Part shown: piece after piece, positions 53,785-64,000 of the stretch
How positions within the stretch are numbered: the stretch's first letter is position 1
How the letters are laid out: each line of letters starts with the position of its first letter
From: Haemonchus contortus
Lineage: Eukaryota > Nematoda > Chromadorea > Rhabditida > Trichostrongylidae
NCBI GenBank assembly: GCA_000469685.2
Contig: LS997563.1
Location: 617,369 to 681,368, forward strand
Direction of reading: 5' to 3'
DNA: 64,000 nucleotides
Position numbers and translations under genes: made by a program
The notes under the pieces: generated by a model
Database searches by the model: none
Told to the model about the DNA's origin: nothing
What the model saw: the letters and a program-made list of their open reading frames with translations, nothing else

Positions 53785-54339
53785 TATTGTAAATAAGGCG
53801 AAAAACGCAAAGGCGGCGTATTCAGAGTAACATGATGTTCGAAAGAAAAGCCAGGGTTCAATCAAGAATGGGACGTAAAAAGTTGCATGAAAGGGGTAAT
53901 TGGATTCAAGTGCGTGTTTCATTGGTTACAGTTGGCTACAATAAGCTGTCTGCGCCGGAATACGTTTCCCGGTGTGAGTGGTTCAAAATCTTCAGCCTAC
54001 ATCGCCGTGAGAACTCGTCCCCATGGTATGTGTACGTCGGCTCAGCCGGTTTCAGGGCCCTTATTTCTCCATATCTAGGCCGTTTTTCGATCCGTCCAAC
54101 AACGTCCCCTGTGCCATCTTTGGAGGTCACTGACTCATCCTAGAGAGAAATCTCAGAAACGGTTCTTATCCTGAACGGTGCCTTCAAACCACCCATTATT
54201 CTAAGCAGCGCATCTATCCTTCCAATAATGTTTCCCACTATTCTTGCAGGAATGGGAATAGGTTTTCAGTTGACCTCTTTATGGAGGATCCAGCTTCATC
54301 AACCCATATTTTTTCTTCGTATCACTGAGATGACACATC
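53785..54339. other. Unassigned DNA
   Basis: A 103-codon open frame (53832-54143) begins here but has no recognisable family and overlaps a frame on the other strand. Nothing else seen. Confidence 0.45.
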
Positions 54340-54545
54340 AGTCGGAGGTGGTGTGAGGGATGTTATAGAACCATGCCAACAGGGCCCTCCATCTCCCGGC
54401 ATCGGTTAACTGGTATCGGACTCGTGTAGAAGGATTATACCAGTGAATTTACACCAACTGACCATCCAAGTCATTTTACTGGTTACGCATTTAAGTCGCT
54501 ACCGCGATTTTGAATGGGAGTCGATTTTTCTTGTGAGGCTTTTCT
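54340..54545 (+). mobile_element. Diverged SINE copy
   Basis: GGAGGTGGTGTGAGGGATGT..., CTGGTATCGGACTCGTGTAG, CCAAGTCATT, TTTTGAATGGGAGTCGA follow the order of the SINE bodies at 24840-25000 and 39130-39330, but more diverged. Confidence 0.5.
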
Positions 54546-54744
54546 TTTTGCCATGTCCAAAGTATACGAGCGCTAATACCGAACACAGTAGAGAAGAATA
54601 ACGCACATAAGGTGCGAATAACTGCAGACGTCACTAACTTTTCTTGAGCGAAGTCTGCTACCGCAAAAGCACCCTGCTCTCAGTTATGTGGATATTGCTG
54701 CTTTGCCGTCAAAGAGGGTTGGATGGTGTGAAATATGCTTTAGT

Positions 54745-54838
54745 TGAATATATGAAAGTTTCGCGCGATTTGCTCCTCTTAGAAAAAAGTTATGGACGGA
54801 AAAGCTTGAAGCGAGTGGCCGAATACTTTTGAGTGCTA
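54745..54838. mobile_element. Solo right end of the Tc1-type MITE family
   Basis: TTTCGCGCGATTTGCTCCTC...GAATACTTTTGAGTGCTACTG matches the right end of the MITE at 42476-42848. The left end is not found. Confidence 0.65.
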
Positions 54839-54847
54839 CTGCATATC

Positions 54848-55440
54848 CTTTCCTTACTTTATATAAAGCGCTCGCGTCTGTCTGTCCGTCCGTCTGTTTG
54901 TACGGAAATTCATAACTCCTGTCCTCGTGGACCTAGTACGTTCAAATTTGGTAGGAGCACAGACAGCAGGATGGGAACACATATGGAGGGTGGCAGGACC
55001 AGATTCCGCCTACAGGGGGCGGGGCGTGCGCGATAGAAATTTCAGGTGGCGAATTCATGACGCTTGTTTACGTGGACTTAAAGCGTTGAAACATGGTGGG
55101 AGTACAGACGGCAGGACGGGAACGCTTATGGCAGGTGGCAGGACCGGTCTCCGCCTACGTGGTTAGTGGCAGGACCGGACTCCGCCCACAGGGGGCGGGG
55201 CGTGCGCGATAGAAATTTCAGGTGGCGAATTCATGACGCTTGTTTACGTGGACTTAAAGCGTTGAAACTTGGTGGGAGTACAGAGAGCAGGACGGGAACG
55301 CTTATGGCAGGTGGCAGGACCGGTCTCCGCCTACGTGGTAAGTGGCAGGACCGGACTCCACCCGCAGGGGGCGGGGGATGCGCGAAGTGGTTGAATGGGC
55401 ATTTATAACTCCTGCTTCGTGCACCTGAATAGTTTATATT
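54848..55440 (+). mobile_element. Helitron-like fragment with a 177-bp tandem duplication
   Basis: Starts TCCTTTCCTTACTTTATATA and GCGCTCGCGTCTGTCTGTCC, then minisatellite units with GTTCAAATTTGGTAGGAGCA. A 177-bp segment is tandemly repeated with few changes (CGTGCGCGATAGAAATTTCA at 55024 and 55201). No CTGG end was found downstream. Confidence 0.6.
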
Positions 55441-56250
55441 AACAGTGCAAACCTCGGCATTTTAATAAGTGGTGTAGGATATGACGGGATCGTAGATACT
55501 TGGTGACGGGAAGCGATGACCACTGATAAGGGAAGATAAGGGGTCTAAGAGAGCAAGAGCCACCCACCGATCAAAATCCTTATGCCTTCGTTATTTACGA
55601 TGCAGCTTTGACTGTTCAGAAGGTTCATTCGATAATACGGGATGGTAGAGTATGTGACAAAGTGAGTGATAAATGCAGTGGTAGGGACCCATTAGTGGCG
55701 CTAGGATAAGCAGATGAGTTTTGATCTTTTCTCGCTATTGGATTACGACCGCTACCCAGCAAGGTTTGTGGCTCAATGTTCGATATCATTTGCGACGAAA
55801 CCTGACCGACCATCAGTTCTTTGGGGTTCTCAACTAATGATATCGTAAAGAAAAGGTCCATCGATACCGAGATCCGATAATGGTGTTATCACCACTCAAA
55901 ACATTTGTGAGTTTCGCCCAAGGCTTTGTTTACATAACAGTTGAATCATTATGGGGAGCAAAAGATCGAGGCTTCCAATTAAAGGCGTAAGCACCGTCTT
56001 ATACTGAATATCATTTGCACTGCTTTGTTAATTCTGTGTTTCGGAAAGGGAGTGGAGAGGTCGATTACTGCAACAATGGTATATATATATAGTTTCATAA
56101 ATATAAGGCCACCCTGAATTTTCGTGATTTAAAATTGTTATGCATGCTGAGAAAATAGCACAAGTAGATTGCCCATGTCGAGAAACCTTGGTAACGTTTT
56201 CCTGACAAATTTTCTACTCCAAATAACCTAAATAACTTACCCGGAACGAA
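55441..56250. other. Unassigned DNA
   Basis: No element or gene recognised. A (TA)n-like run occurs at 56081-56091. Confidence 0.5.
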
Positions 56251-56360
56251 TTTCTGTGTATCATGAATACGGGTCCACTCTTGAAAAATTCCCGTTTCTC
56301 TTCTTCCATAAATGGAAATCGGGATGCGGGGTAATACAGGAGTTTGTTCGTGTAACTATA

Positions 56361-57464
56361 CCTCGTGCTACTCGTCTCTCTAACCAGGAACAAGTGCAAG
56401 TCAGAGCACTGTTTGAAGTTGGATGGTCGAGAAGGAGGATTGCCGCCCATATCGGCCGGTCGCGCAACTGCATAAACGTAAATCTGCGGAATCCTGATCA
56501 GTACGGGAAGAAGAATAGTCCAGCTCGCTGCTTTCTGCCCGAGATGAAAGAGCAATAGGACGTGTATAGTCAAATTCAACAGAAAGCCTGTCAAGGTCCG
56601 CGCTGAAATGCTGCTTCGTGTGAGCAAATTCACTGTCTGGAGGGTCACCCGGTGGAGCGAAAAAATCACCAGAGAGTTGATGAGGCGGGTCCCAAGACTA
56701 TCGGAGCGACACAAAGTTGCACGCCTCCAATTCGCCATAAAAATGCCTCATTTTATTGGTCGTGGGTGGGGCTATTACGACACTTTGCAGTCTTTGAATC
56801 CAAATCTTTATTTTATAATTCGTTTAGGTAATCTGGAGCGACGAAAAAAAGTTCAATCTAGACGGACCTGACAGTAGAAGATTTTATAATACGTTTAGGT
56901 AATCTGGAGCGACGAAAAGAAGTTCAATCTAGACGGACATGACAGTAGAAGAGGGTGTTGGAGGGATCTGCACCCTTGGTTTTGGAGCGACGTAATTTCG
57001 GTTTAGGACCACTCATGGTTTGGGGCGCCTTTTGCGCGGCTGGACAGCTTGGACTTGCTTTTGTTTCCTGTCGAATGGATTCCGTAAAATACCAGAGAGT
57101 GCTGGAGGAGCGACTTTTACCATTTTTTCGGCAACACCGTCGTCGTTCATTGATTTTTATGCACGTTAACGCGGCTGTCCATGTCAGCCGTTCCACTTCG
57201 GATTGGATTGCAAGTAGAAATATCACAGTTCTCGAGTGGCCTGCATGTTCTCCGGACTTGAATCGAATGGAGAATATCTGAGCCTTCATTGTCAAGAAGA
57301 TCTACGACGAAGAAAAGCAGCACAACACAGTCGAAGAGCTCAAACTGTTCATCCTCGACGCTTGGACAAATTTGGGTCCTAATTTGATAGCTAGCATGGT
57401 TGAGAACATACCAAGACGCATTGGTGAAGTCCTTGCGAATAATGGAGGATCACCCCAATCTTAA
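56361..57464 (+). pseudogene. Tc3-like transposase pseudogene
   Basis: PRATRLSNQEQVQVRALFEV and RRRIAAHIGRSRNCINVNLR form the N-terminal HTH, followed by NPDQYGKK; then a stop and frameshift, SKFTVWRV...RLSERHKVARLQFAIKMPHF, a probable intron ending TTTAG (56826), IWSDEKKFNLDGPD (first Asp), ERRNFGLGPLMVWGAFCAAG, FMHVNAAVHVSRST (second catalytic Asp replaced by Val) and WPACSPDLNRMEN (Glu kept), then a stop and a readable C-terminus to the TAA at 57462. Same family type as 20767-21614. Flanking inverted repeats were not identified. Confidence 0.9.
56811..56952 (+). repeat. 71-bp tandem duplication inside the Tc3-like gene
   Basis: Two copies, period 71 bp (CGTTTAGGTAATCTGGAGCG at 56821 and 56892), duplicating the intron acceptor and the SDEKKFNLDG motif. 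Copies differ at a few bases, so the duplication is not brand new. Confidence 0.9.
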
Positions 57465-59142
57465 GAAGTTTTAACATCCACTCTGTTGTAATAAATTTTT
57501 TCGTTAAAGAATGAGTAGTCATACCCATGAAAAGGTGAGAATACCTTTCAAGGAAAGTATTCCAACAATTCTAAAGTGAAATTCCTTCACAAAATCTGTA
57601 TTAAGGTTTCCCGTGATGAGGAATCTAGTGGTTATAACAGCGTTTTCCAGAAGTGCGCTGAGAGCTTGAAACTGCAAAATTTATTATAATCTATTTCATT
57701 TCAGCTACTTCCTCATACTGTGATACTGTCACTGGACGATTGATAGTTGATTTTAAATCATCTTTTTTTCATTGCTGTTTCTACTGCGGAACCTTGTGTA
57801 AAGTTCACGACTGGTGCAGGCAAAGCTGACAACAACCTATTCTACCTGTTCTAACTGTATTTTCACTTTTTTTGCAATCCTCTCACCTCGATACATGATC
57901 ACTCTTCATATCATAGTATAATGTTCCCGATTTTGTGGCTGCAACACTGGTTGAGTCAGGTCTGTGTCGGTTCTTCTAGTATTCCCGCCATGAATTTGTT
58001 TCCGGCTTGCGGGCTGTTGTCAACCGGAATTTCACTTGTTGAGAGAGCTCAGAGAGTTTTCGATATCAACAAACGAAGACATGTACACTCATTTTTACAT
58101 CTTCTTTAGATATGCTCTCACGAGTGAACATATCGAAGGGAATGCGGTAAAGGGTGAATTGGAGCTCCCAGAGGTTCTCATTTCAACCCTCTGCTGTGGT
58201 GATGAAAGGAGAAATCAAAGGAATGAACGTAAGGGGTTGAGGTGTGGGCTGACAAGAGACGTTACTGATTGACAGTCTACCTGGGTCTCTTAAGCTCCAG
58301 TAGAGAGAAAAAGCTTGGCTGTTGTTGCAGTTTCTACAAATAATTGCAATATAGCTAATGCATCGTTTTACCGCTACCTTATTGCGAGAAGATCGAGTTT
58401 TTCGTTTTTGTCGTCTTCTGCCTTGTGCAACAACATAATTTTACATCTCGATCCACAAACTCGTTCGAAGTCGAACGACGATGTTCCTATCGTGGCTTCG
58501 TTTTTTCTCTTTCTCACGACGTTGCCATTACAGTTTATCCGATTCAGGGGGTTATAATGAAATATTTCTGGGTTTGGTAATACCATCTAGCTTATTTGAT
58601 TCGATTTGACTAAGAAAGCCTAGCTCTAAAGCAACTTTGTGGAACGATACCAAAAATCAGGGAAGGGAGCGCGTGGAAAAAAGGGGGAGGGGTGGGATTA
58701 AGGGATCGCTCCCTCGCGGTTGATAACGGACCTGTGACCGCATTTCGTTTTCTTTGTAGGTTGGCATAGTATATTTTGTATTTATGATTTCATATATGAA
58801 TATGGGATCGTTAAGATTGTAAAAACTCACTTTATTTGCCACCATATGGCGCTTTTTGATATTATTTCGCCGCCCCTTATCATATTCATTGCATTGTTTT
58901 TGCGTTGCAGTATTATTACGGACTCTGCACAGTGAACGAAGTTCAGTGGTAAGAATGGGGAGTGCGGTGATTCCCCTCTCTTATGACTGAAACGGATTAA
59001 TATTTTGACAGTGTTGTGCTTTGCATATTGAAAATGTAATAAACATTGTAATTTCCATTTGTGTTGGAGGGGCTCTGCAGGTTAATCTGTCGCATTAGTC
59101 GACTAGGGTAACGGAACTTTTCCCCTATCGCGGCATTCTCCC
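57465..59142. other. Unassigned DNA
   Basis: No recognised coding or mobile sequence. Open frames of 60-80 codons only. Confidence 0.5.
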
Positions 59143-59500
59143 TTGCGGCATGCGGCAAATGTCACTGCAATTACCGTACTCACCCCGCCTCCCGCCAATC
59201 GATAGTACGCGATATTTTTCCTTGACTGGCTTGCTTTTTCATTGGATTTTATCGTTTTTTCTTCTGTTTCTTTTTAGTTTTCATGTTTATTAGACTTGAT
59301 TAATTGAAATGACTCCTCCTATATAAACGACGATCAAAACCGCATTGGAATTGAAAAGAGCGGCCAGCCAATTCAAATAATTAAAGGACTCGCTATCTCA
59401 CAAATTGCGCGCTCCAATCTTCCATCGCAATCCTGCGATAGGCGGCGGGTGCGGCGTGTGTGACGCTGTGTTAGGGGAAAAGTTCCCGGACCCAGTCGAC
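59143..59500 (+). repeat. Unclassified dispersed repeat, copy 2
   Basis: Related over its length to 8141-8495 (see there). It includes the conserved GCGCTCCAATCTTCCATCGC. Confidence 0.75.
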
Positions 59501-59799
59501 TATGGTCCTGTTTTCAGTCTTTCATTTCCCTGATTTCGGAGCAAGCACCCGAGCTTATCACCTTTTCATTTCCTTCAAAGAGGTTTAATTTAGAACAATT
59601 TCTATGTCGCGTTTTTTTCAATTACGTTTCATGCCACAATGTCCACTGTATCTCTACCCAGGTCACTTTCCTACTTCAGTCGCCTAGTTTTCCAACAGGT
59701 AGGGTTATTTTTACGACGTCTTTCAGATCAGAACGTAAAATATCTCATCATGGATTAATATTGCAATAGAAGCGGCATAAGAAAACGTGTTCAGTCTCG

Positions 59800-60140
59800 T
59801 ACTGTTGGTGACTTCATTGCTTATATCAATTTTTCGAGTCCACAAGAAGAGCTATATGTTTTGGGAAGCAGAAAAGAAAGGGATGACTTGTCTGGTGCCT
59901 ACTTGGTCTCTAAACAGTCTAACAGGTGAATCAAGTTTTATGAATAAATACCGCTACGAAGGAGCTATGCTGTGGCCATGGATGAAAGATAGTCTTAACC
60001 AAGCTCTCAAATCTTTCCTTCCATGTATGTCTCGCGTTGTCATGTTGGAGAGCGACCCTTTTGCCCAGCACACTAACTGCGAGATTGGAGGTCCCTATCA
60101 GGCGTGTCTTGGTATTTCCCCTTCTATCATCCATTCAGAC
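59800..60140 (-). pseudogene. mariner transposase fragment, badly decayed
   Basis: Minus strand: VALQHDNARHTWKERFESLV and KTIFHP follow the HDNARPHT...LHHPPYSPDL pattern of mariner around the second catalytic Asp. The SPDLAPSDY block is ruined (PWPQHSSFVAVF). Weak beyond this motif. Confidence 0.5.
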
Positions 60141-60334
60141 CAATTGTCACCAGTTGCAGGGAGAGCGGCTCGGCCATGAACGGCTTCACTATGCCTTCAT
60201 TGTTATTGTCTTGACAATAACGTTCATCTACGAAGAAAGACCGGAAACTTGGATCCAAATGGGAAATAGTCATTAATAGTGCGGGAGACAGTTAGCAGAT
60301 CTTATTCAGCTGTGGAATGTCCATTTTGGTCTAA

Positions 60335-61716
60335 CAAGGGAAGGATCCCAAGTCGAAGTGGCCATTTGAAATGGGACCTATACTGCTAGGCGTGTTTTTT
60401 GATGCTGATTTCAAATCTGCATTCAAAATCTGCCAAACGATTTCCTGGACGAAGTTATGGAGGTGGTCTCCGGAGAGCGCTCAACAGGGGAAAGCACAAA
60501 AGCCATGGTCGCCGGCAGCTCAGCAGTGGCGGCTTGGAGTGGAGGTAAGCGTGACGCTTCACAGGCACGGGATCAAGGATGGGGTCTGGTGGGCGGCGGC
60601 GTTTTTCCATCTTGCAGGACTTTTCCCTCCACGTTGTAAAAATCTTTCTATGTCAGTTTTACTGCCTTCAGCGACTTTTTAGTTGCTGGAGGCGAGTCAA
60701 TTCCTAATTGAACCGTCTTCCACTGTTACCAATTGGTTTGAAGAAGGTAGGGGGGGGGGGGGTTGTGGTCAGTTTTCAATAAAGGTAAGGGTTGCCATGT
60801 GGCAAACGCGGCAAAGTATTTTATATAAGGATGGATGTTACACTAAAGAACCAGGAGTATTTCGGATCCTGTGATGTCCTCAGAAGAAAGGAGCACAAGT
60901 TGATAAATAATTTCTCCTCCATCTTCGGAATTCCTTTTACGGAGACCTTGATATTGAGGGCGAAGAAGACTGCGTGGTTGAGGACGGGGAGGCCGATCCA
61001 CTGAGGGATGATGAAGAGGAAACAGCAAGCACATCTAAAGGGTCGTTGATGTTTGGTAATGTGGAAGTGTCCGAAGAGCAGTTGCAGGTTCTTCTTCCCA
61101 GAGCATTGGTTAGAGCGAGATAACAAACAAATCCAGATGGAAGGCGCTAACAGAAAAGTGAAATTTTTTCCATTCGTTGAGCTAATTGTGAGAGACTTTT
61201 TTTTTGAACACTTCGTGCTAGATTATCGCACCCCCTTACAATAGGTAAAAGTTATCTACAGTGAATTTGAAATGTATTACAACAAGAATAGAATTTTTAT
61301 AATGTTGGTGGTTGGAGCAGATGTCAGACGGTTTAAGAAACTGACTCGAAGTGACTCGCCTCCAGCAAGTTAAAGTCGCTGAAGGCAGTAAAACTAACAT
61401 TGAAGGATTTTTACAATGTGGAGGGAAAAGTCCTGCAAGATGCAAAAACGCCGCCGCCTTCCAAACCCGATCCTTGGTCCCGTGCCTGTGAAGCGTCACG
61501 CTTACCTCCACTCCAATCCGCCACTGCTGGGATGCCGTCGACCATGGCTTTTGTGCTTTCCCCTGTTAAGCGCTCTCCGGAGACCACCCTCCATAACTTC
61601 GTTCAGAGAATCGTTTGGCAGATTTTGAATGCAGATTTGAAATCAGCATCAAAAAATACGCCTAGCAGTATAGGTCCCATTTCAAATGGCCACTTCGACT
61701 TGGGATCCTTCCCTTG
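60335..61716. mobile_element. Harbinger-like foldback element, 1.38 kb
   Basis: TAA duplications at 60332-60334 and 61717-61719. Ends CAAGGGAAGGATCCCAAGTC and exact complement. Arms of about 380 bp (60335-60720, 61350-61716) are highly similar. The 3-bp TWA target suggests PIF/Harbinger. The ~630-bp spacer contains a coding-like acidic stretch on + (60925-61122: GDLDIEGEEDCVVEDGEADP ... VEVSEEQLQVLLPRALVRAR) with no family I recognise. Confidence 0.82.
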
Positions 61717-61909
61717 TAAGTACGACGTCAGCTTGATGAACTGAATAATTTTCGTACTGTGCCAACACCAAGCCTATTTATTTTCAAAGAGAAGTCGTGC
61801 TTCTGCTCGTCCTGCCAACAGAAGTGGTCTGTTCCATAATGTTGACTACATTTATGACTCTCTTAGCTCTTTCATACTTGAAACTACACAACAAAACCTC
61901 GCGGATATC

Positions 61910-62877
61910 CTACTATATATAATTCGCTAAGTTTGTTAGTTGGTTCGTCGGTGTATGTTCGACAGGAAATTTATAACATCTGTTTCCATGGGTTCAGAGC
62001 TACTATGAAACCAGGCGGCTAGATGGGAGCCCCTATAGTGGGTGGCAGGGCTAAACTTGCGGCGGGACGTGCGCAAAAATTGTGACTTCGGACATGAGCC
62101 GTGCAAATTTTTCAAAATTACAGGCGCAGCATGGCGATTGCTGAAGATAGGTGGCGCGACTAAACTACGCCTGCAGGGAGCGGGGTTTGCACTAATTTTT
62201 AATTTAGGTCGAGAGCATTCAAATTTGGTAGGAGTACATGGGACAGGGTGTGAACACTGATAAGAGAGGGTGAAAAGTGACTGGTTGTGAGATGGATCCC
62301 GCTGTCGTGGGCCTAGAGGGAACTAGGGAGACGTAGTGTAGATGAAAAAAGAATTTCGAAAAAACACGAAGAGTGTCGGATGTGTATGTTGTTTGCGTTG
62401 GGCCGTAATTTTACGCTCCTAAAAAAAAAACGTAGTTGGGAAGTGCCAGGCTCTTTTGTGCTCTGCGTCTCTCCAATTCTTACCCCATCTAATCATCTCA
62501 CCCATCCCGAAGCTCTTCTCCTCCTAAAAGTTAGAGAAGGAGCTCCGGTGAGGATGAACCAATTGGATGTTCGATTCCTACCCCATCCCAGCTTTTTGAA
62601 CGAGATAACCATCTCTCCTACCCCGCAGCTCCTCCCCCAGTTTTGAGAAGGGGAGGAATCTATCTCCGCGCTCTAGCGCGGTCTCAATGCACTCTGCCGC
62701 CTTTTGTTAGAGACGCAGAGCACAAAAGAACACGAAGGGCCGAGCGCTGGCATCCCCCCCCCCCCACTACATTTCCGCCCCTCCTGTACTAATGTATCGA
62801 ACCTTCCAAACTTGAAGGAACGTGGGCGACAGGCTAACATTACGCGTAAATGAGGTGCACCCGGGCGATCCGTCTGG
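61910..62877 (+). mobile_element. Helitron-like element, family A copy 4
   Basis: 5' end TCCTACTATATATAATTCGC after A (61909). Minisatellite-type units (62000-62260). 3' end CGGGCGATCCGTCTGG at 62877 then T. The terminal hairpin is degraded. It carries a nested MITE (62431-62771). Confidence 0.8.
62431..62771. mobile_element. MITE, GTAGTTG-end family, copy 1
   Basis: Ends CGTAGTTGGGAAGTGCCAGG and (complement of right) GTAGTGGGGG..ATGCCAGC. The subterminal pair GCTCTGCGTCTCT / AGAGACGCAGAGC is perfect. It is inserted in Helitron-like copy A4. A C-homopolymer of 14 lies near its right end. Confidence 0.82.
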
Positions 62878-63144
62878 TATTGATTATAGTGATAATAACC
62901 TGTACATAATTGATCATGCATACATGACCACCAGAGCACTCTGTATCGCTAGTTTATCTGCAATATATCACTTTCTCTGTTTATGATTTCTTCCATTCGG
63001 TGATGTGAAGTTTCGTTTTACTTGTTTAAATTGGTTTATTTATCAGGTGCACTTTTCGTAAGCTGTTCAATACATAGGAATTAGTGTCGATGGGTAATAA
63101 AAAATGTTTGGCTGGATTATTTCTGCTTATTTCTTATTCAATAA

Positions 63145-63466
63145 TTGGTGGAAATGTAGTTGAAGGCGCCAGGCACTTTCGAGCCCTGCGTCTCTTCATT
63201 TCTTTTCCCATCTAATCATCACATCCATCCCGGAGCTCTTCTCCTCCTAAAAGTTAGGGAAGGAGCCTCAGGTGGGTGAATCGATTGGATGTTCGATCCC
63301 TACCCTATCCCAGCTTTTTGCGCGAGATTAATCATTATTCCTACCCCGGAGCTCCTCCCCTGACTTATAGAAGGGAAAAATCTTTCTCCGCGGTCTTTAT
63401 GCACTCTGCCACCTGTGTCAGAGACGCAGAGTCAGGCGCTGGCACCCCCCAACTACATTTTCACCA
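63145..63466. mobile_element. MITE, GTAGTTG-end family, copy 2
   Basis: Ends ATGTAGTTGAAGGCGCCAGG and (complement of right) ATGTAGTTGGGGGGTGCCAG. Aligns with copy 1 in the same orientation throughout (TAAAAGTTAG.GAAGGAGC, CATCCCAGCTTTTTG). Inverted GCGTCTCT / AGAGACGC inside. Confidence 0.82.
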
Positions 63467-64000
63467 CATAATTTATTAGGCAGTCTTTACCGAATTGCAC
63501 CTTTTTCTTATTAATGCTATTCCCACACAACTGTAGGGTGAGCGAGTTCTTACTGGTTGTTGTCATTTTCTTCGCTCATAGAACACTTTCACCATAGCCT
63601 CGGCTTCATTGGGTCCTGCCTTATTTCGGCGTTCCAACTCCTTTTGAAGTTACTCATGATTGCTAGTCCTTAACTTTGAAGCTCAATCTTTTCCCATCGA
63701 TTCTGTTACCTCCTCATTGTGAAGGCTTGCTTATACTATTATATGTGCGACTCTTGCAACTTACAGTGGATAGAACGTTTGCGCACCAAACTTTCAGTGA
63801 ACAAAAACGTTTGCGCTCCTCCCTTGAGTCCTCGTTTTTGACTAGTTCTTGTTGCGTCCTTATGTAGTTTCCAACCATCGTCCTTGCTACCTCATCCTAC
63901 CCGGCACAATCGCTGCTCCTGCAAGCTTCGACATAGTCCGTTAGATCTTTCCCTGCAGCGTAGGTCCAGAGTAGACTTCTATACTTCATTGATGCCGAAA
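63467..64000. other. Unassigned DNA at window end
   Basis: No gene or repeat recognised. Confidence 0.5.

Noticed and set aside
54927..55408. RDRNFRWRIHDACLRGLKAL-type frames as a repeated protein
   Set aside because: Produced by the 177-bp tandem duplication of noncoding minisatellite.

Overview
The window is eukaryotic and most likely from a clade V (strongylid, hookworm-like) nematode. This is inferred from short exons of about 100-180 nt with GT..AG introns, kilobase-scale introns, Tc1/Tc3/mariner and RTE-type elements, and one recognisable host gene. No prokaryotic gene organisation is seen.

The only host gene I can support is a nematode EFR3 homologue (plasma-membrane scaffold of the PI4KIIIalpha complex) on the + strand. 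Sixteen exons run from 3369 to 52149. All splice phases agree, and the exons join into 757 codons including the TAA stop. The N-terminal part of the family (roughly the first 100 residues, with the membrane-anchoring cysteines) is not found here and probably lies upstream of base 1.

Nearly everything else is repeats, mostly inside EFR3 introns or downstream of the gene. 1-558: 13-bp minisatellite. 559-3368: unassigned. 9.7-17.3 kb intron: a Helitron-like element, an RTE-like retrotransposon remnant, an IS630/Tc1-type fragment and a (TA)n tract. 17.7-20.2 kb: Helitron-like family C and a truncated Tc3-like copy. 20.3-31.9 kb intron: a Tc3-like transposon, a mariner, SINE copies, foldback MITEs, a Penelope-like (PLE) fragment with two hammerhead-ribozyme-like motifs, and a tRNA-like SINE head. 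32.4-48.2 kb intron: two inverted PLE copies, one split by a piggyBac-like MITE, a mariner fragment, Helitron-like elements, a 1.1-kb (TATG)n array and a (GACA)n array. 48.5-51.9 kb intron: a 2-kb foldback element. 52.3-64 kb: more Helitron-like copies, a Tc3-like pseudogene, a Harbinger-like foldback and paired MITEs.

The most interesting signals are: (1) two related Helitron-like families whose copies start TCCTAC and end in a hairpin plus CTGG, preceded by A and followed by T in most copies, and which share a ~128-bp internal minisatellite; (2) two minimal hammerhead-like motifs with compensatory stem changes next to the PLE; (3) a TTAA-flanked insertion in a PLE, whose empty site is preserved in the inverted PLE copy; and (4) several large foldback elements with recognisable target-site duplications. 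All transposase and reverse-transcriptase genes seen are broken or fragmentary.
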